Shown: piece after piece, positions 9,548 through 20,820 of the stretch
Layout of the letters: each line of letters opens with the position of its first letter
Position numbering within the stretch: the first letter of the stretch is position 1
Source: Crocinitomicaceae bacterium
GTDB taxonomy: Bacteria > Bacteroidota > Bacteroidia > Flavobacteriales_D > Crocinitomicaceae
Direction of reading: 5' to 3'
DNA length: 64,000 nucleotides
Assembly: GCA_018402525.1 (NCBI GenBank)
Contig: JAGYIR010000010.1
Location: 1 to 64,000 of the forward strand
Translations under genes and position numbers: made by a program
Notes under the pieces: generated by a model
Told to the model about the DNA's origin: nothing
Database searches by the model: none
What the model saw: only the letters and a program-made list of their open reading frames with translations

Positions 9548-11503
9548 TCATAAAGCTACATTTTTGAATGGAACCCATTGAAGTCGCATTGTCAGAGTGC
9601 ATGGCTTCGTGCTATCTGGCAGACCATAACCAGGAACAGGATTTAGCCTCCAAGATTTTGTGATATCTCCCATTGGTGCATGAGCTATATCATTCAATGG
9701 AATCTCCACACTACCAAGAAAATCATCTTTTGAGAATTTATCATAGTCAAAAACCTTCACTGAGAGCACTGACTCCCGTTTAATCTTGAACCACTCTAGT
9801 TTGCAATCATCCCACTTGGGAGAACATTCTCTGTGCATGACACAGGACTTCTTTGTAATATTAGCGCATGAGAATTTCACATATACATCTGATGATCCCA
9901 GAACAATGTCGGCTATCGGTATGTTTGATCCTTCGATTAGCGTCACCAGCAATGCCCCAACTGGCTCACTTGCGTGTCCCTTGATTAATTCAAGAGGCCA
10001 GTATGTGATTTCAAGGCTCACTTCTCCTCTTCCAGCCCCACAACCTGCAGGATTGCTGAATTCTTCTTGTCCAAGGGGAACCGTCATTGCACTCTTTTTC
10101 CCTGGATTGGAAGATATGTCTGCCAGTGAGATCTTGGCCCTTCCAATCAAATCAGCTGAACCAATAACTGATGCAGCTCCTTTGACCAAATTCACCCTAA
10201 AGAGCTCCTTCATGTTTACCATGTCCACATCAAACATTTTAAGGTGCAAAAATTGGTCTTCTGGTTCTTGAACAAGGAGCCAGTGTGTCTCTTCCCATAT
10301 GGGATTCAGAGTATTTGCCTTTTTCGTTGTTTTCTCTCTGTCTCCGTTCGGATCAACAAAGAGCTCCAAGAATGGATCAGCAGATCCGAATTTATCCATT
10401 CTGGGAAGCCCATTTCCAGACTTCACAAATACTTCAACTGCTCCTTTATTTCGCATATACAACCCCAGCAGAGGTCCAGTCTTTTCTTCTGGGAGGATTG
10501 GCACGACTATCCGCCTTGGCCACACAAGCATACTGGTGAAGGTTTCTCTTAAGAAGGGGTCGAGCCATGCTTTAACAGCTTTTGCTGATAGACTCCCACC
10601 GAAAGCAGCTCCGAAATCGAGATGGAACTTGACCAAGGGAGGTGTCATCAAGGACACTGTTGCAGCCCCAAAACCTGGAATCTCGGGCAACAAAGGGGAC
10701 AACACGATCCTTGCTTCCCCTGAGACGGCCAAATTGGTGACTTTAGGCACCATTCGAGTCGCTGAACCACCTGCCATCAGCTCAATCGCCAAAAATATAC
10801 TTGCATCTCCGGACCATCGAAATCCAACATCAATCTCAATCCTCTCAGAATCTCCCTTGTCTGGTACTTGAATGGTCTCTATCCGAAAGGGGGAGTCTCC
10901 AAACGTCAGCTTCTGAAACGAAATCTTCCGGATAAACGAGGGCCTGTATTCATCCAACATCGGTTCAACTTGACATTTGATTTCGTCACAAATGGCTTTA
11001 TCATAGTATGGCCAAGCTTGCCGAACAATGGAATTCAGCCACTCCATCTTTTCCACATCCGAGAAGTCCAGCCATAAGGGAATATTATGTAGCAAAAACT
11101 GGGTTCCTTTCTTCCCAGGGATCATCCCCAGTCGCTGATTACGCTCATCCTTCCATTTCTGATTCTGATAGTACACAGCAGTGCCAGCAACCCCAATGAC
11201 CATACCCACCACAATACTCTTCAACAACTCTGAGGATACATACAATTTCCAATGCACAACCGCAGATACAATCACTGTCAACCACACCAACCAGAATGAA
11301 GCAACAATTTTGGACCCCTGGATGTTGCTCTTGGCCCTTCCAGTCTGCACCCCAGTCTCTTCAACAACAGAAGTACTGGTAGAGTCCGACCCTCGACCTT
11401 GGACATCCCCAATACTAGATGTCCCCATCCCAGAATCATTTAATTTTGTATCATCGCTTATTTTCACAGAAGAAACCCCTCCCTGAAGCTTCCTTCGCTT
11501 CAT
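9548..11503 (-). CDS. Synaptotagmin/tricalbin-like protein: TM hairpin, SMP domain, two C2 domains
   Basis: Predicted ER-plasma membrane contact-site tether and lipid-transfer protein of the plant SYT/E-Syt family. Single exon, 651 aa from the ATG at 11503; in-frame sequence upstream has no ATG. A polar N-terminus of about 65 residues precedes two hydrophobic segments (about 68-84 and 92-112), a likely ER hairpin. The SMP domain covers about 137-330 (EWLNSIVRQAWPYYDKAI, PFRIETIQV). C2A starts near GAVEVFVKSGNGLPRMD with Asp ligands in DKFGSADPF and FDVDMVN. C2B starts near VGALLVTLIEG and keeps FDYDKFSKDDFLG, typical Ca2+-binding loop 3. It is divergent from the DUF3754 gene, which lies between this and a second SMP-C2 gene. 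Confidence 0.9.
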   Translation of the reverse strand: MKRRKLQGGVSSVKISDDTKLNDSGMGTSSIGDVQGRGSDSTSTSVVEETGVQTGRAKSNIQGSKIVASFWLVWLTVIVSAVVHWKLYVSSELLKSIVVGMVIGVAGTAVYYQNQKWKDERNQRLGMIPGKKGTQFLLHNIPLWLDFSDVEKMEWLNSIVRQAWPYYDKAICDEIKCQVEPMLDEYRPSFIRKISFQKLTFGDSPFRIETIQVPDKGDSERIEIDVGFRWSGDASIFLAIELMAGGSATRMVPKVTNLAVSGEARIVLSPLLPEIPGFGAATVSLMTPPLVKFHLDFGAAFGGSLSAKAVKAWLDPFLRETFTSMLVWPRRIVVPILPEEKTGPLLGLYMRNKGAVEVFVKSGNGLPRMDKFGSADPFLELFVDPNGDREKTTKKANTLNPIWEETHWLLVQEPEDQFLHLKMFDVDMVNMKELFRVNLVKGAASVIGSADLIGRAKISLADISSNPGKKSAMTVPLGQEEFSNPAGCGAGRGEVSLEITYWPLELIKGHASEPVGALLVTLIEGSNIPIADIVLGSSDVYVKFSCANITKKSCVMHRECSPKWDDCKLEWFKIKRESVLSVKVFDYDKFSKDDFLGSVEIPLNDIAHAPMGDITKSWRLNPVPGYGLPDSTKPCTLTMRLQWVPFKNVAL

Positions 11504-11832
11504 CTTGTTGTTTGTGAGACTTTGAGACAGACACGCAATCAATTCAACTCGATTTGATATACCTGTGATCTACCATCAAATGGATATGAATCAATTAATT
11601 AGACAGGGGTTGAAATGAAGTGATGAACGAGTATTGACCCAATCCGAAGCGTACGGTGCCGTAGCAAAGCATTGGCGCGCACGCCCAGTACTGCCCAAAG
11701 ATCTCATCAGTCAAGATCTCTCCCTGGTGGTCGCTGTCCATAAGAATGATGGCTAGAAGCATGCTTTGATATAGAAATTATCATATGAAAGAAAGCTTTG
11801 GGTGTTAGGCGTGTCTGTGGTATAGGGTGGAC
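11504..11832. promoter_or_regulatory. Divergent promoter between SMP-C2 and DUF3754 genes
   Basis: These 329 bp separate two outward-pointing start codons. No ORF or RNA gene is visible. A shared bidirectional promoter for a lipid-transfer protein and a membrane protein of unknown function is plausible from the layout only. Confidence 0.4.
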
Positions 11833-13729
11833 ATGTCAGAATTCGCGAGGACGTCTTGGCACGTCTCTGTGGGTTCAGATTGTGTAAGAACAAGCCCTAG
11901 TAGATTCATTGATATCACAGATGGTGATTTGGAAGAATACTGTATAGGTGCGTGAGGGGATTGAGAGTATCCCTGGAATGTACTTGTGTGGTTGATTGCA
12001 ATATGCCCGATATCCTGCAGGGATTTTGTCAGAATATCCCGCAAAAGACATCAAATCGATTTACAGTCTTGGACAGGCCATTTGTAGTGCGAAGCATAGT
12101 GAGTTGAAGATCGGCTTGGAGCAGGATTTTGAGTACTTCGCCCGTGCATATGATGGCGTTGAGATGCCCAGGCATCTCAAGACATTATCTGAGGAGGAGA
12201 TTGGTGCTCGAGAAGAAAGATTCCTTTCAAACATGGTGACGGTACTGATGAAGAACCATTATCATATTCTGACAGAGCAGGAATGGGAAGCGGCTGCTGC
12301 AGAAGATTTTCTGTTGACTTTGCCAGTCAATGTGAAGTGGGATTCAATGGATGATTCTTTGTTCGATCGTACCGTGTGGAAATCTTTTCCAGAGATGAAA
12401 GATGAATATCCTGTATGTTTAAGAGATAGGATTTTAATTTTTCACAGGGGAGTGACCTGTGCCAAAATGGAGGGCAAGTACTTTGCACAGAAAGTGGAGA
12501 TATTGATTTCTTTTCTCATCATTCAGCCAATCCTGAGGCTTCTTCTATGGACACTGGGTAGGGTAGGATTACGAAACATTCACCGATTGAATACAAATGT
12601 CGAGATTTCGTCATCTTTGTACATGCGGCAGTCGTCACTGGAGGGCAATGCAGAGCAGATTGCAGTGCAAGGAGATGATCACGCTGCTTCAATTTGTATT
12701 GAGAGGCGAACCTTTCACCATATTTTCCCAGATGCTCGCTCAGTTTTTAGAATGATGTTTAAGACGATTCAATTGCAAGAGGCCTGCTGGAAGGATGTCA
12801 TTGTCGTGTACAGAATGGCAAATACCTCTGGTCCTCGCCATGAATTTGATATCAAGTCATCCATGGCTGACGAGGCGGTAGACAGAAATATAGTCTTAAA
12901 AAGGTTTTCATCTATTCCCATTGCTGATATGGAGATTGTGTTTCCAGAGAAAAACATCCACATGCCCCCAAGTGTACTGGTCAACATTGCCATCACGCTC
13001 ATCGGAGCCATTGTGACATTGATAGCCACAATACGAGGAGGACTGAGTTTGACAAGTTTCTGGACGACTCTAACCATGCTTGGAACTCGATTGGGACAAG
13101 TGCTGCAGACGAAAAGGTCTGAGAAATCAGAGATCGAAAGATCAATGGGCCAACTCCTCTCGCAAAGAACTGTAGCATCGCAGAATGCCGCTTTATCCTC
13201 AATCATTAATGATATGTTTTCCCAGCTGGTGAGACAGGTTATATTTGCATACTTTGTTTTGCTCAAGCATCATGGGAGTACAATGGCCCAGCTGGATGAA
13301 CGTTGCGAGCAGATTCTAAAGCAAACGTTTGATTTGTCAATCGACTTCACCTGCCAAGAGGCAATTCAGGTTCTGAAGAAGTGGAGCATCGTCACAGAGG
13401 ATCCAACAGGAAGACTTCTTCCCCTTGAAATTGACACGTGCAAAATAAAGTTGACGGATGTTCTGGTGGCATCTTCAGTCCACCAAAGGAGCACCTTTCA
13501 GGAAACCCTCAAAGGCCTAGGTCTCCAGTTTGGGTCAACGGTGAAAGAGTCCAGTTCGCACAGCATCAGGGCCATTGATGATATGAGGAAAAGTTCTGTG
13601 CAAGCGATTCACGACTTCATAGGACCAAAGGTATCACGAGCGAAGACCCCTACATCAGGCCATATGGCTAGTCAAAGCCACAGTAATCCCATCAAATCGC
13701 TCTTTCTAAGAAGGCGAAGAAAGGAGTGA
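11833..13729 (+). CDS. DUF3754 (TMEM143-like) membrane protein
   Basis: Member of the DUF3754 family, whose biochemical role is unknown; the animal member TMEM143 is mitochondrial. Two exons: 11833-11947 and 12021-13729, joined in phase 1 by a 73-nt intron (GTGCGTGAG...CTGCAG), giving ...EEYCIGILSEYPAKD. The product is 607 aa. The family core runs from about residue 60 (DFEYFARAYDGVEMP) through FLLTLPVNV and ILIFHRGV, with a hydrophobic segment at ISFLIIQPILRLLLWTL. A C-terminal TM pair begins at VLVNIAITLIGAIVTLIATI. The extreme C-terminus is basic (LFLRRRRKE). The gene sits between two SMP-C2 genes and is divergent from the first. Confidence 0.85.
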
Positions 13730-13816
13730 ATTGATCATCATATAATATAAAATTGAAACATTGAATTGAATTACTGAACAACACCCATCCACGGCGGCAC
13801 AGTGCATATTCACCAC

Positions 13817-15951
13817 ATGCTGATTTCCTTGCTTGTTGGGTTTCCCTTGGGTGTCAACCTCGGAATACTGGTACGATACCCAGATGATATCGATGTATAT
13901 AAATATGTAGATGATGTGCACGGAGCTTGCCTTGTAGATCGGAAACATCTTATTCAAGAATGTGTACAGGCGGACTCCCAAGGCCTTCCTGGCCCTATGT
14001 GACGAGTCTGCTGATAGCAATACTGAGATAGAGTTTCCCCCTGGAGAGATCAATGTTTCCTTCTTCAAGCAGAGGCTGCTGAAGGACACGTCTCCAGCTC
14101 TGTCAGAACCTGACTACGAGAGAGTACGTTCCTTTGTATTGACGTTGTCGTTCACGAATAGATCTACTGATTGGGTCTATACGCACTGACGTTATGCAGA
14201 TTCGATTCATGAACACGCTATTACGGCAGTTATGGCCCCATTTGTCTCCAGCGCTTCACAAAGAGATCATAGTTCAATCCAAAGCACCTGTTCAGGAAAT
14301 GGTCAAAAAAATCCCTCTTCTGACGAATGTTCGCGTGGATACGATGGATTTAGGAACAAGACCTTTTCGCATAGACTCGGTTAAATCTTGTTCTGTGGGG
14401 GAAAATGTGATCATGCTGGAAGCGCCACTCTTTTGGGGAGGAGATATTATGGTGCGGGTTGTGGTCGAAGCTGATGTTGCAGGGAAGACAGTGGACATTC
14501 CCATTCAAGTCTCTTGCGTGCAATTCAAGGCTCTTGTACGCATTACTATGTATCCACTTGTGGAGAAGTTGCCTTGTATTGGTGGTGTGGCCATGTCACT
14601 CCTTGAGCAACCAACTGTGGATATGGATTTGAGGGTTTTGGACTCTCCAGATTTGCTCAGCATTCCTCCTATGGCTATCATACGAAAGATTGTGCTGAGT
14701 TTGTTGGCGGGAAAATATCTTCTCTACCCTAATGAAATTTCTGTGCCAATTATGCCCAACTTTGGTTTGCCAGAGCCCCCAAAAGGTATCCTGAGGATAC
14801 ACATTGCATATGGCAGGAACCTCAAATCTTCTTGGCTGGATGAAGTGGATCCTTTTGTTGAAATTGAGGTTCGAAAGGGAAGGAATGTGTCCACTAAAGT
14901 TATTGAAAATGCCACAAATCCTGTGTGGAATGAGACAAAGGAAGTTATTGTGGATGATTTTGAGTCACAGAAACTCAAGGTCACTGTATATGATGATAAC
15001 TTTATCACATCGTCACTGGTTGGAGGTGTGTACTTGGAGCTCTCATCAGCACCATTCGTTGAGAACCCAAATCAGATGTATCGAATGCTGCTTCCCGTAT
15101 ATGCTCCAAAAGAAAAAGGCGTGTATCAAACCATAAAGGGCTCAGACATGCGCAGTGCCCATGACGCTGCCTATGTGGAAGACAAAGTGAGAGAAGAGGT
15201 TGCGAAAAAGCCTCAAGCCAAACTACTGATCCCAATGCTCATGAGAAAACGGGCAGCTAAGAAGGCAAGGAAAGAAGCACTGAACGCATTGGCGGATGGC
15301 AACCCTGAGATGCGACCCAGTGGCAGGGGCCCTCTGGCAACTTCATCCCAAGGTGATGCACCTGAATCGCTACCAGAGGATGATAAAGCAACAGTGAATG
15401 GCCAAGTATGCCTTGATGTGACATTCATTCCATTCGCAAGTAGTAGCCATGAAGAGAAATCAGAAAAGGATCCGCGACCTGATTCTGTTTTGAAAAGAAC
15501 AATCACCTTCTCCAAATCACCAAGATGCAAGGGTGTGCTCTCTGTCCATGTATCCAAGGCAATGTATCTAGGAGATAGCAAGACCACATACGTAGAGTTA
15601 GTGGTCACTGACCCATCAAGACAACCCAATCCAGATATCAGTATTATGTCACCAAAAGAGGTCAACGAGCAGAATCCCAAGTACAACTACAAGGCAGACT
15701 TTGTCAACATATCAACGCAGTCAACACTAACACTGACGATTTACGAGGTTGCTGGCATGGAAAATATGTTGAGTGCTAGTCTTGGCTTACTGAGACACCG
15801 TGAACCTCGGATAGTTGGCTTTGTCATCATTCCGGTTAAGGAAGTATCAGAAATGGGCCACCAGAGGGGTAAATATACGTTGAGCGGGGCACAGTCTGGA
15901 GAAATCCATCTAGGTCTCTCCTGGCTTGAGCTAGAGCTCGATGATATTTGA
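13817..15951 (+). CDS. Second SMP-C2 membrane tether protein (tricalbin/SYT-like)
   Basis: Predicted ER-anchored lipid-transfer tether. Three exons in phase 0: 13817-13870, 13938-14123 and 14200-15951, introns 67 and 76 nt. The splices give one N-terminal membrane segment (LLVGFPLGVNLGILIGNILF) followed by a basic NVYRR. Product 663 aa. The SMP domain starts near ERIRFMNTLLRQLWPHL and includes PFRIDSVKS. A C2 domain starts at KGILRIHIAYGRNL with Asp in DEVDPFVEIEV and VYDDNF. A Lys/Arg-rich linker (MLMRKRAAKKARKEA) follows, then a divergent C2-like domain (KGVLSVHVSKAMYLGDS) whose acidic loop residues look incomplete. It differs from the 9.5-kb paralogue in having a single membrane segment and a degenerate last C2. 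The ATG is the first in frame. Confidence 0.87.
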
Positions 15952-16317
15952 TTCTCTCTGCTCTTTTCTCGAAAAAGTCGATGGAAGAGTATTTGACTGG
16001 ATGATACGCCACCATATGGTGACAAGATGCGATATTGTGGTGTCGATTGAAATGTCTGTCCCTGTACAGGGTATAGGGTAAAGTCTGTCGACCGTCGTCA
16101 CGACATCTGTATGCATGGTCAATCCCGATCGACCTGTACACTTAAAGCTTGAAGTTCCTTTTAGACAGGAAGTAACAACGTGTATATCCATTCAAAGCAT
16201 ATTGTAAGAAAACCCGGGTTCCTGCCGCAGTGACTTTGACAAGCACAGAGTCACCAGGGTGTAGGCACCACACCAGACCCTTGGAGTACCATTAGTTTGT
16301 TTAATATTCATTTTGTG
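15952..16317. other. Intergenic, no gene seen
   Basis: This stretch of 366 bp lies between the SMP-C2 stop and the bZIP start. It should hold the 3' UTR of the first and the promoter of the second. An alternative bZIP initiation upstream at a non-ATG codon is possible but unsupported. Confidence 0.4.
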
Positions 16318-17985
16318 ATGAATGGTCGTGGAACTGGCAGAGGGGGACTTGGGGTAGGGGGCGGTGAATCAGGGCCCCATTCGGAATCAGATATTCACCT
16401 CTCTCAGTTGCATCAACTGGCGAAGATGTTGAGAGTGACGCAAGAAACTCTCATAAAGCGGGGTGTGGATCCATCACCGGAGAATATGGCAGCATATCTG
16501 CTCCAGGCATTGGTGCAGTCCAGTACTCCACTGCAGGAGCAGCAGCAGCAGCAGCATGACTACGACATGGAACTGGTGCATCAGAATGAAACAGATCCAG
16601 AACCTACTGTTTACTATCCAATACCTTCTAAGGCTGAGGATGTACCTGAAAGACTCTCTAGAATGCTTGAGGAGGTGTACAGGGCAAGAGGACTGCCACT
16701 TCCCCTCTCAAAGCCTGGAGAAGCCATGGCAAAACGTCGTCGAAGAACTACAGATGTCACAGAGCACGAGAATATGCAAATAGATATGCGATGGGCAGCT
16801 GAGAAAGTAGTTGTGCAGGATGGCCCTGAGATAATGAAAGTGCAGGATGATTCTGAGAAAGTGAAAGTGCAAGATGATACAGACAAGATAATTGACAGGA
16901 TTGCCAAAGCGAGGGTAAGAAATCGTGAGGCACAGCAAAGATTCAGAAACAGGCGACGTGAAAAGATTGTCGGGATGGAAACAGATTATACAGTTTTACG
17001 CGACATGTGTCGGAGAATCGAGGAAGACAATCTTGCCTTGGAACAGAAAGCACACTATCTTTCGCGGATTATTATCATGAGAGAGATCATTCTGCATTCA
17101 TTGTCGTGTGAGCCTCCCGAGAAAGACAGCATGCTTTACAGGATTCTTGGAGAAACAGGGTTTGGAAGAACAGGTGAGTCCACTCCTAAAAATGATGGAA
17201 AGGAGAGCAGCTCAGAAGAAGAAGAAGAAGGCCAACGTGAAGAGCCTATTGAAGAAGTGATGGAGGAGAGGCCCGGCTCTTCTGGCAATTTGGATGAGAT
17301 TTATCGAATTGCGCATTCGTTGGACGATCCAGAATCATTCTTTTTGTACTGGAGGGAGTGGCAGATAGAGATCAAGCATAGCTTGGCAGAATACGATCAA
17401 TTTAAGAACAATGAGACGCGAGAAGATGTGATTCGCAAATTTGATAAAATGGTCAAAATCTGGGCTGTGAATAGTCGCTTGTATCCAAACAATTTTAAAG
17501 TGATGGTTGCAGATCATTCCATGCCTGAAGAACAGGGAAGTATGAGATGGAGGGATATTGCCAGAAGGGTGTTTGAAACTATGACTGAGGACAAGGTTCA
17601 ATTGCTGAATGAGTATTGGGACAAATTCATGGCAAAAATGTCAGACTACTACTCGAGGAGGGTTGATGTTGCAGAAAAGCTTGCAAACCATCAAGATTCG
17701 ATCAAGGACCACAACCCTGACAAGTACTGCTTGAAAAACATGAGCAATAATCACTTGTTGTTGGGATATTTGATAGGGTCTCTGAATTATTTAAGTGAAA
17801 AGACCTGGATTACAAATGTGCGACTGTCATCTGGGTGGACTGTTGCAATTGGGGAGTGGAATTCGTGCATCTGTAATGCCCTTGCAGCTCCGTATCCTCC
17901 CAATTGGGTTGCCATCTGCAAAGAAATTGTAGATATTGGGAAATCGACGAATATAGTTAAGAAAAATGATGATATGAATCAATGA
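16318..17985 (+). CDS. bZIP transcription factor with unrecognised C-terminal domain
   Basis: Predicted nuclear DNA-binding factor. Single exon, 555 aa from the ATG at 16318. A Gly-rich start and a Gln run (EQQQQQ) precede the basic region near residue 200, KARVRNREAQQRFRNRRREK, which keeps the N-x7-R signature (NREAQQRFR). The zipper (DYTVLRDMCRRIEEDNLALE) is short. Just before the basic region a motif like KVQDDxEK is repeated three times. After an acidic linker comes a helical, Trp/Tyr-rich domain of about 230 residues (SFFLYWREWQIEIKHSLAEY to GWTVAIGEWNSCICNALAAP). I considered a DOG1 domain as in plant TGA factors but could not see its signatures, so the domain is left unassigned. Stop codons of this and PEX22 are 14 bp apart, convergent. 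Confidence 0.8.
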   Translation: MNGRGTGRGGLGVGGGESGPHSESDIHLSQLHQLAKMLRVTQETLIKRGVDPSPENMAAYLLQALVQSSTPLQEQQQQQHDYDMELVHQNETDPEPTVYYPIPSKAEDVPERLSRMLEEVYRARGLPLPLSKPGEAMAKRRRRTTDVTEHENMQIDMRWAAEKVVVQDGPEIMKVQDDSEKVKVQDDTDKIIDRIAKARVRNREAQQRFRNRRREKIVGMETDYTVLRDMCRRIEEDNLALEQKAHYLSRIIIMREIILHSLSCEPPEKDSMLYRILGETGFGRTGESTPKNDGKESSSEEEEEGQREEPIEEVMEERPGSSGNLDEIYRIAHSLDDPESFFLYWREWQIEIKHSLAEYDQFKNNETREDVIRKFDKMVKIWAVNSRLYPNNFKVMVADHSMPEEQGSMRWRDIARRVFETMTEDKVQLLNEYWDKFMAKMSDYYSRRVDVAEKLANHQDSIKDHNPDKYCLKNMSNNHLLLGYLIGSLNYLSEKTWITNVRLSSGWTVAIGEWNSCICNALAAPYPPNWVAICKEIVDIGKSTNIVKKNDDMNQ

Positions 17986-17999
17986 ATGTGAATGCTGTT

Positions 18000-18823
18000 C
18001 TAGCCTTTCAGTGATGTGAGTGATTGACGTAAACTCTCACCATTAGAAAGGCATGTAACCGACAAAAATCTACGTAGTTCCTTGCATATCTCTTCATTTA
18101 TATCAATATATATAGTTGGTTCAATCTGCCGTGCAATTGAAACTTTACTCGCAGCTGAATTGCAAAATATGACCCTATGGAATGGGATCATGGGCACCTG
18201 TGATGTCTCACCAATTATCCCTGCGTGTTCCAAGACATCTGACACCACTGCCTGCCCAATATCGTCTTCTACTTGACACACCAAAAATACATCCTTCCCT
18301 AATCCGATGATCTCTTTCACAACCTCCACTGCAGAGTCCACAAGACTGGCCCCCTGAGTTGACAACTCTTCAGGCGTTCTCTCGTGCACTATAGTGCCAC
18401 CCACGGACAAGACAATCGATGAAACCCTGGACAGTTGTTGCTTCAGAGAAGAATCGCGTCCTGCTCTATGTAAAGCTTGCGCAGGACTCGAAAGCTCCAC
18501 TCCAGACACTCCTACACTGTCGGAAGCAGCTCTAGTTTGCCCCCTTGCCCTAGGTTCGTGTAATCCTGCACACCAATGAAAAGACATGGTTGATAAAACT
18601 AGGCATACATTCATTGTCGATGCCACGCACTCTTCTTTTGTCTATAGTAAGCATACAGAGCTGCCCCAAGAGCCAAACCCAAGACACCTCCAGAGAGTGA
18701 TACTCTGGATAGAAGCCTCTGAGAACAGGTAGAACTTATTAATCATATCTTCATATAATATTCACATGTCCTGAAAAGAATATAGCATACCAAGACAAAG
18801 GAGAGGAGACCAGAAAAAACCAT
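18000..18823 (-). CDS. PEX22: Peroxin 22 (PEX22-like)
   Basis: Peroxisomal membrane anchor that recruits the ubiquitin-conjugating enzyme PEX4 for recycling the import receptor PEX5. Three exons rebuilt by phase: 18823-18791, 18718-18631, 18565-18000 (introns 72 and 65 nt), 228 aa. Exons 1-2 give MVFSGLLSFVLRLLSRVSLS and one membrane segment (GGVLGLALGAALYAYY) followed by basic RQKKR, the usual PEX22 anchor. The cytosolic Rossmann-like domain ends HRVIFCNSAASKVSIARQIE and IDINEEICKELRRFL, which matches the plant PEX22 C-terminus (VLFC..G...VRQLEP..HID...I). Without the two upstream exons the protein would lack its membrane anchor. Confidence 0.85.
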
Positions 18824-18940
18824 TTTAGAGCATACTACTACGTCAGCGATACGAGTCTCTAATTGTCTACTTTAAACAATAACTGATTTCATATTGAAAC
18901 TTGTAACTACGCTATGCTGTCTGACTGACAAAAGCACAGC

Positions 18941-20737
18941 ATGGGTGATACAAGTAGGGAAGAACTGGTTGCGCTAGGAAGGCAAAAGGTACGACAGGTG
19001 GCTCAATAGAGCATGGAATGCCGCGATTTCATAACAAGGGATCACTTTTGCTCTAGTTGGAAGAATTCAGGCAAAGGAGGCGCGATGAAGAGAGGCAAAG
19101 CAAGGCTTTGTCAACGCAACTGAAGGCAGAAACACCCGGGCCATGCCAAGATGACACAGGGATAGTGACTAGCAACGTTAGAGTGGAGTCTAAGGATGGT
19201 AATGGATCCGAGCAACTAGCAGTGTATGACAATCAAGTCTCCCGGGCTTCACAACAGTGTGACAAGCAGACTCTGGGAACAAACATTCTTCAATCCAGTG
19301 CACTTGCAGGTAACTCCAAGTCATCTGACGAATCAATACGCGATCAGGAGAGCCCTACAATGGGCTCAAATGTTGATGAACCTATTTGGGGAGTTGTGGA
19401 CAGCAGAAGGGATTTAAACTTGGATGAAACAGAACGTGTTGAGGATGTGGACAACCTTCCCAACAGCACTGCTGGAATAGGACACAATGAGAACATTCAG
19501 TTTGAGGCTAGTCTTTTTTTGATCCCAAGAGATGATGATGCCCAAAGGGGCCATGGCAGGCGCGCAGAGGGACTGGATGGAGCAAGCCCTGATGTTGTTT
19601 CCAAAGACAGCAGCAACAGGGAGGATGAGGAGGGTGATGACATGAAGAGAAGTGTACTCTTTGAGAAAAGGTGCGACCGATATTCATCCGTATGATTCAG
19701 TGATTCTCTTTTTAATGCTGCTCTTATGAATTTTGCCATCCACTACCATTGCATTCTGAATGTGTTCAGGAGAAACTTTGAAAGACTCCAAGAGCATATT
19801 GATGCTTTAACTTCGGAAAAGATGGACCTTTCGTTATGTCTGCAGCAACAAACAAATCTTGTTCGACGTTTGACAGAGGAGAACGAGAGAATGGTGCAGA
19901 AGCTGAATGCTGCTGCCAGTAAGGAGGAACACCTCCAAGAATCTGTGCTGAATTTAGAAAGAGATAAAAAGGCCATTGAGAGCCGTGCCTTGCTATCTGA
20001 GAAGGAATTAGACATCAAAGAGAAAGAGAACAGGAGTCTTGCTGCGAAGGTCAAGGTACTTGGGAGCGAACTTGTCAATTTGGAGGAAAATCTCCACAAT
20101 GCAAAAGAGAGGATGCAGTCAGAATACATCCATGGAGGCGGGAAAGATGCAGAGGAGCATCAGGGATATGCGTATAAAAAGGAAAACGATGAGTTAAGAA
20201 GCGAAATATGCATGTTGCAGGACACTGTCGGAAAGTTGCAGCAATCATTGAGAGAATCAGAAATTCAGCTGGCCGCTGCCCTTGAAGCTCAAGATACTCA
20301 AAAGCAACAGATTGCTGAAACAAACAAAGAACGTCAGTCATGCCCATTAACTAGAACAATTGCACTGAGATCTGTATCGAATGTGAGCCCGTCATTTGAA
20401 GGAAGAACGCCTGTGTTGCCGGTGGAGACTCGAGCACTGCTCCCTAACAGAGCATGCCTTCTAAAGAATGATCTGTTCCAGGAAGACATTGAATCGCTTG
20501 CAGAACGCGTATATCTTTTATTGAACAGGAATCCAAGAGCTTGACCGCATGAGCAATTTCCACTTTGCGCGAAATGTATATCACCACGCTCCTGGAGCTC
20601 CCCGAGTTGGCAGGCTCCCCAGGGACTGGGCCAAATGCATGTCAGCATCGGGCTGTCGACCATTTCGTATCGAACCCGTCCCAGACACGGTCATACTGAC
20701 AAGGTTGATCGAAAAGGCACAAGTGTATAAAGGCTGA
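18941..20737 (+). CDS. Golgin-like coiled-coil protein, apparent frameshift near the 3' end
   Basis: Likely Golgi-type coiled-coil tether. Exons: 18941-18988, 19057-19670, 19770-20544, introns 68 and 99 nt, phases 0 and 2. The start MGDTSREELVALGRQKLEEF resembles the N-terminal motif shared by GM130 and plant golgins (xxLAAxxKKLxxF). A polar, disordered stretch follows, then a long coiled coil from RRNFERLQEHIDALTSEKMD (about residue 220 on). In the literal sequence the frame stops at 20544 after LLLNRNPRA. Dropping one G at 20529-20530 continues the coil as LLLNRIQELDRMSNFHF and opens the frame to 20737. I therefore give 20737 as the end and treat 20530 as a frameshift or sequence error; 20544 is the literal end. 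Confidence 0.7.
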
Positions 20738-20820
20738 TTGCGCGACATGTTTGCATACTTTATAAACTTGATTACATTTGCACATTGCTGGCAAAAGAAC
20801 AGGAAAGAGAAGAGTCTAGG

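Noticed and set aside
16318-17985. Plant TGA-type bZIP with DOG1 domain
   Set aside because: The order (bZIP then helical C-terminus) fits, but the DOG1 signatures and the TGA basic region are not visible, so I kept it as an unassigned bZIP.
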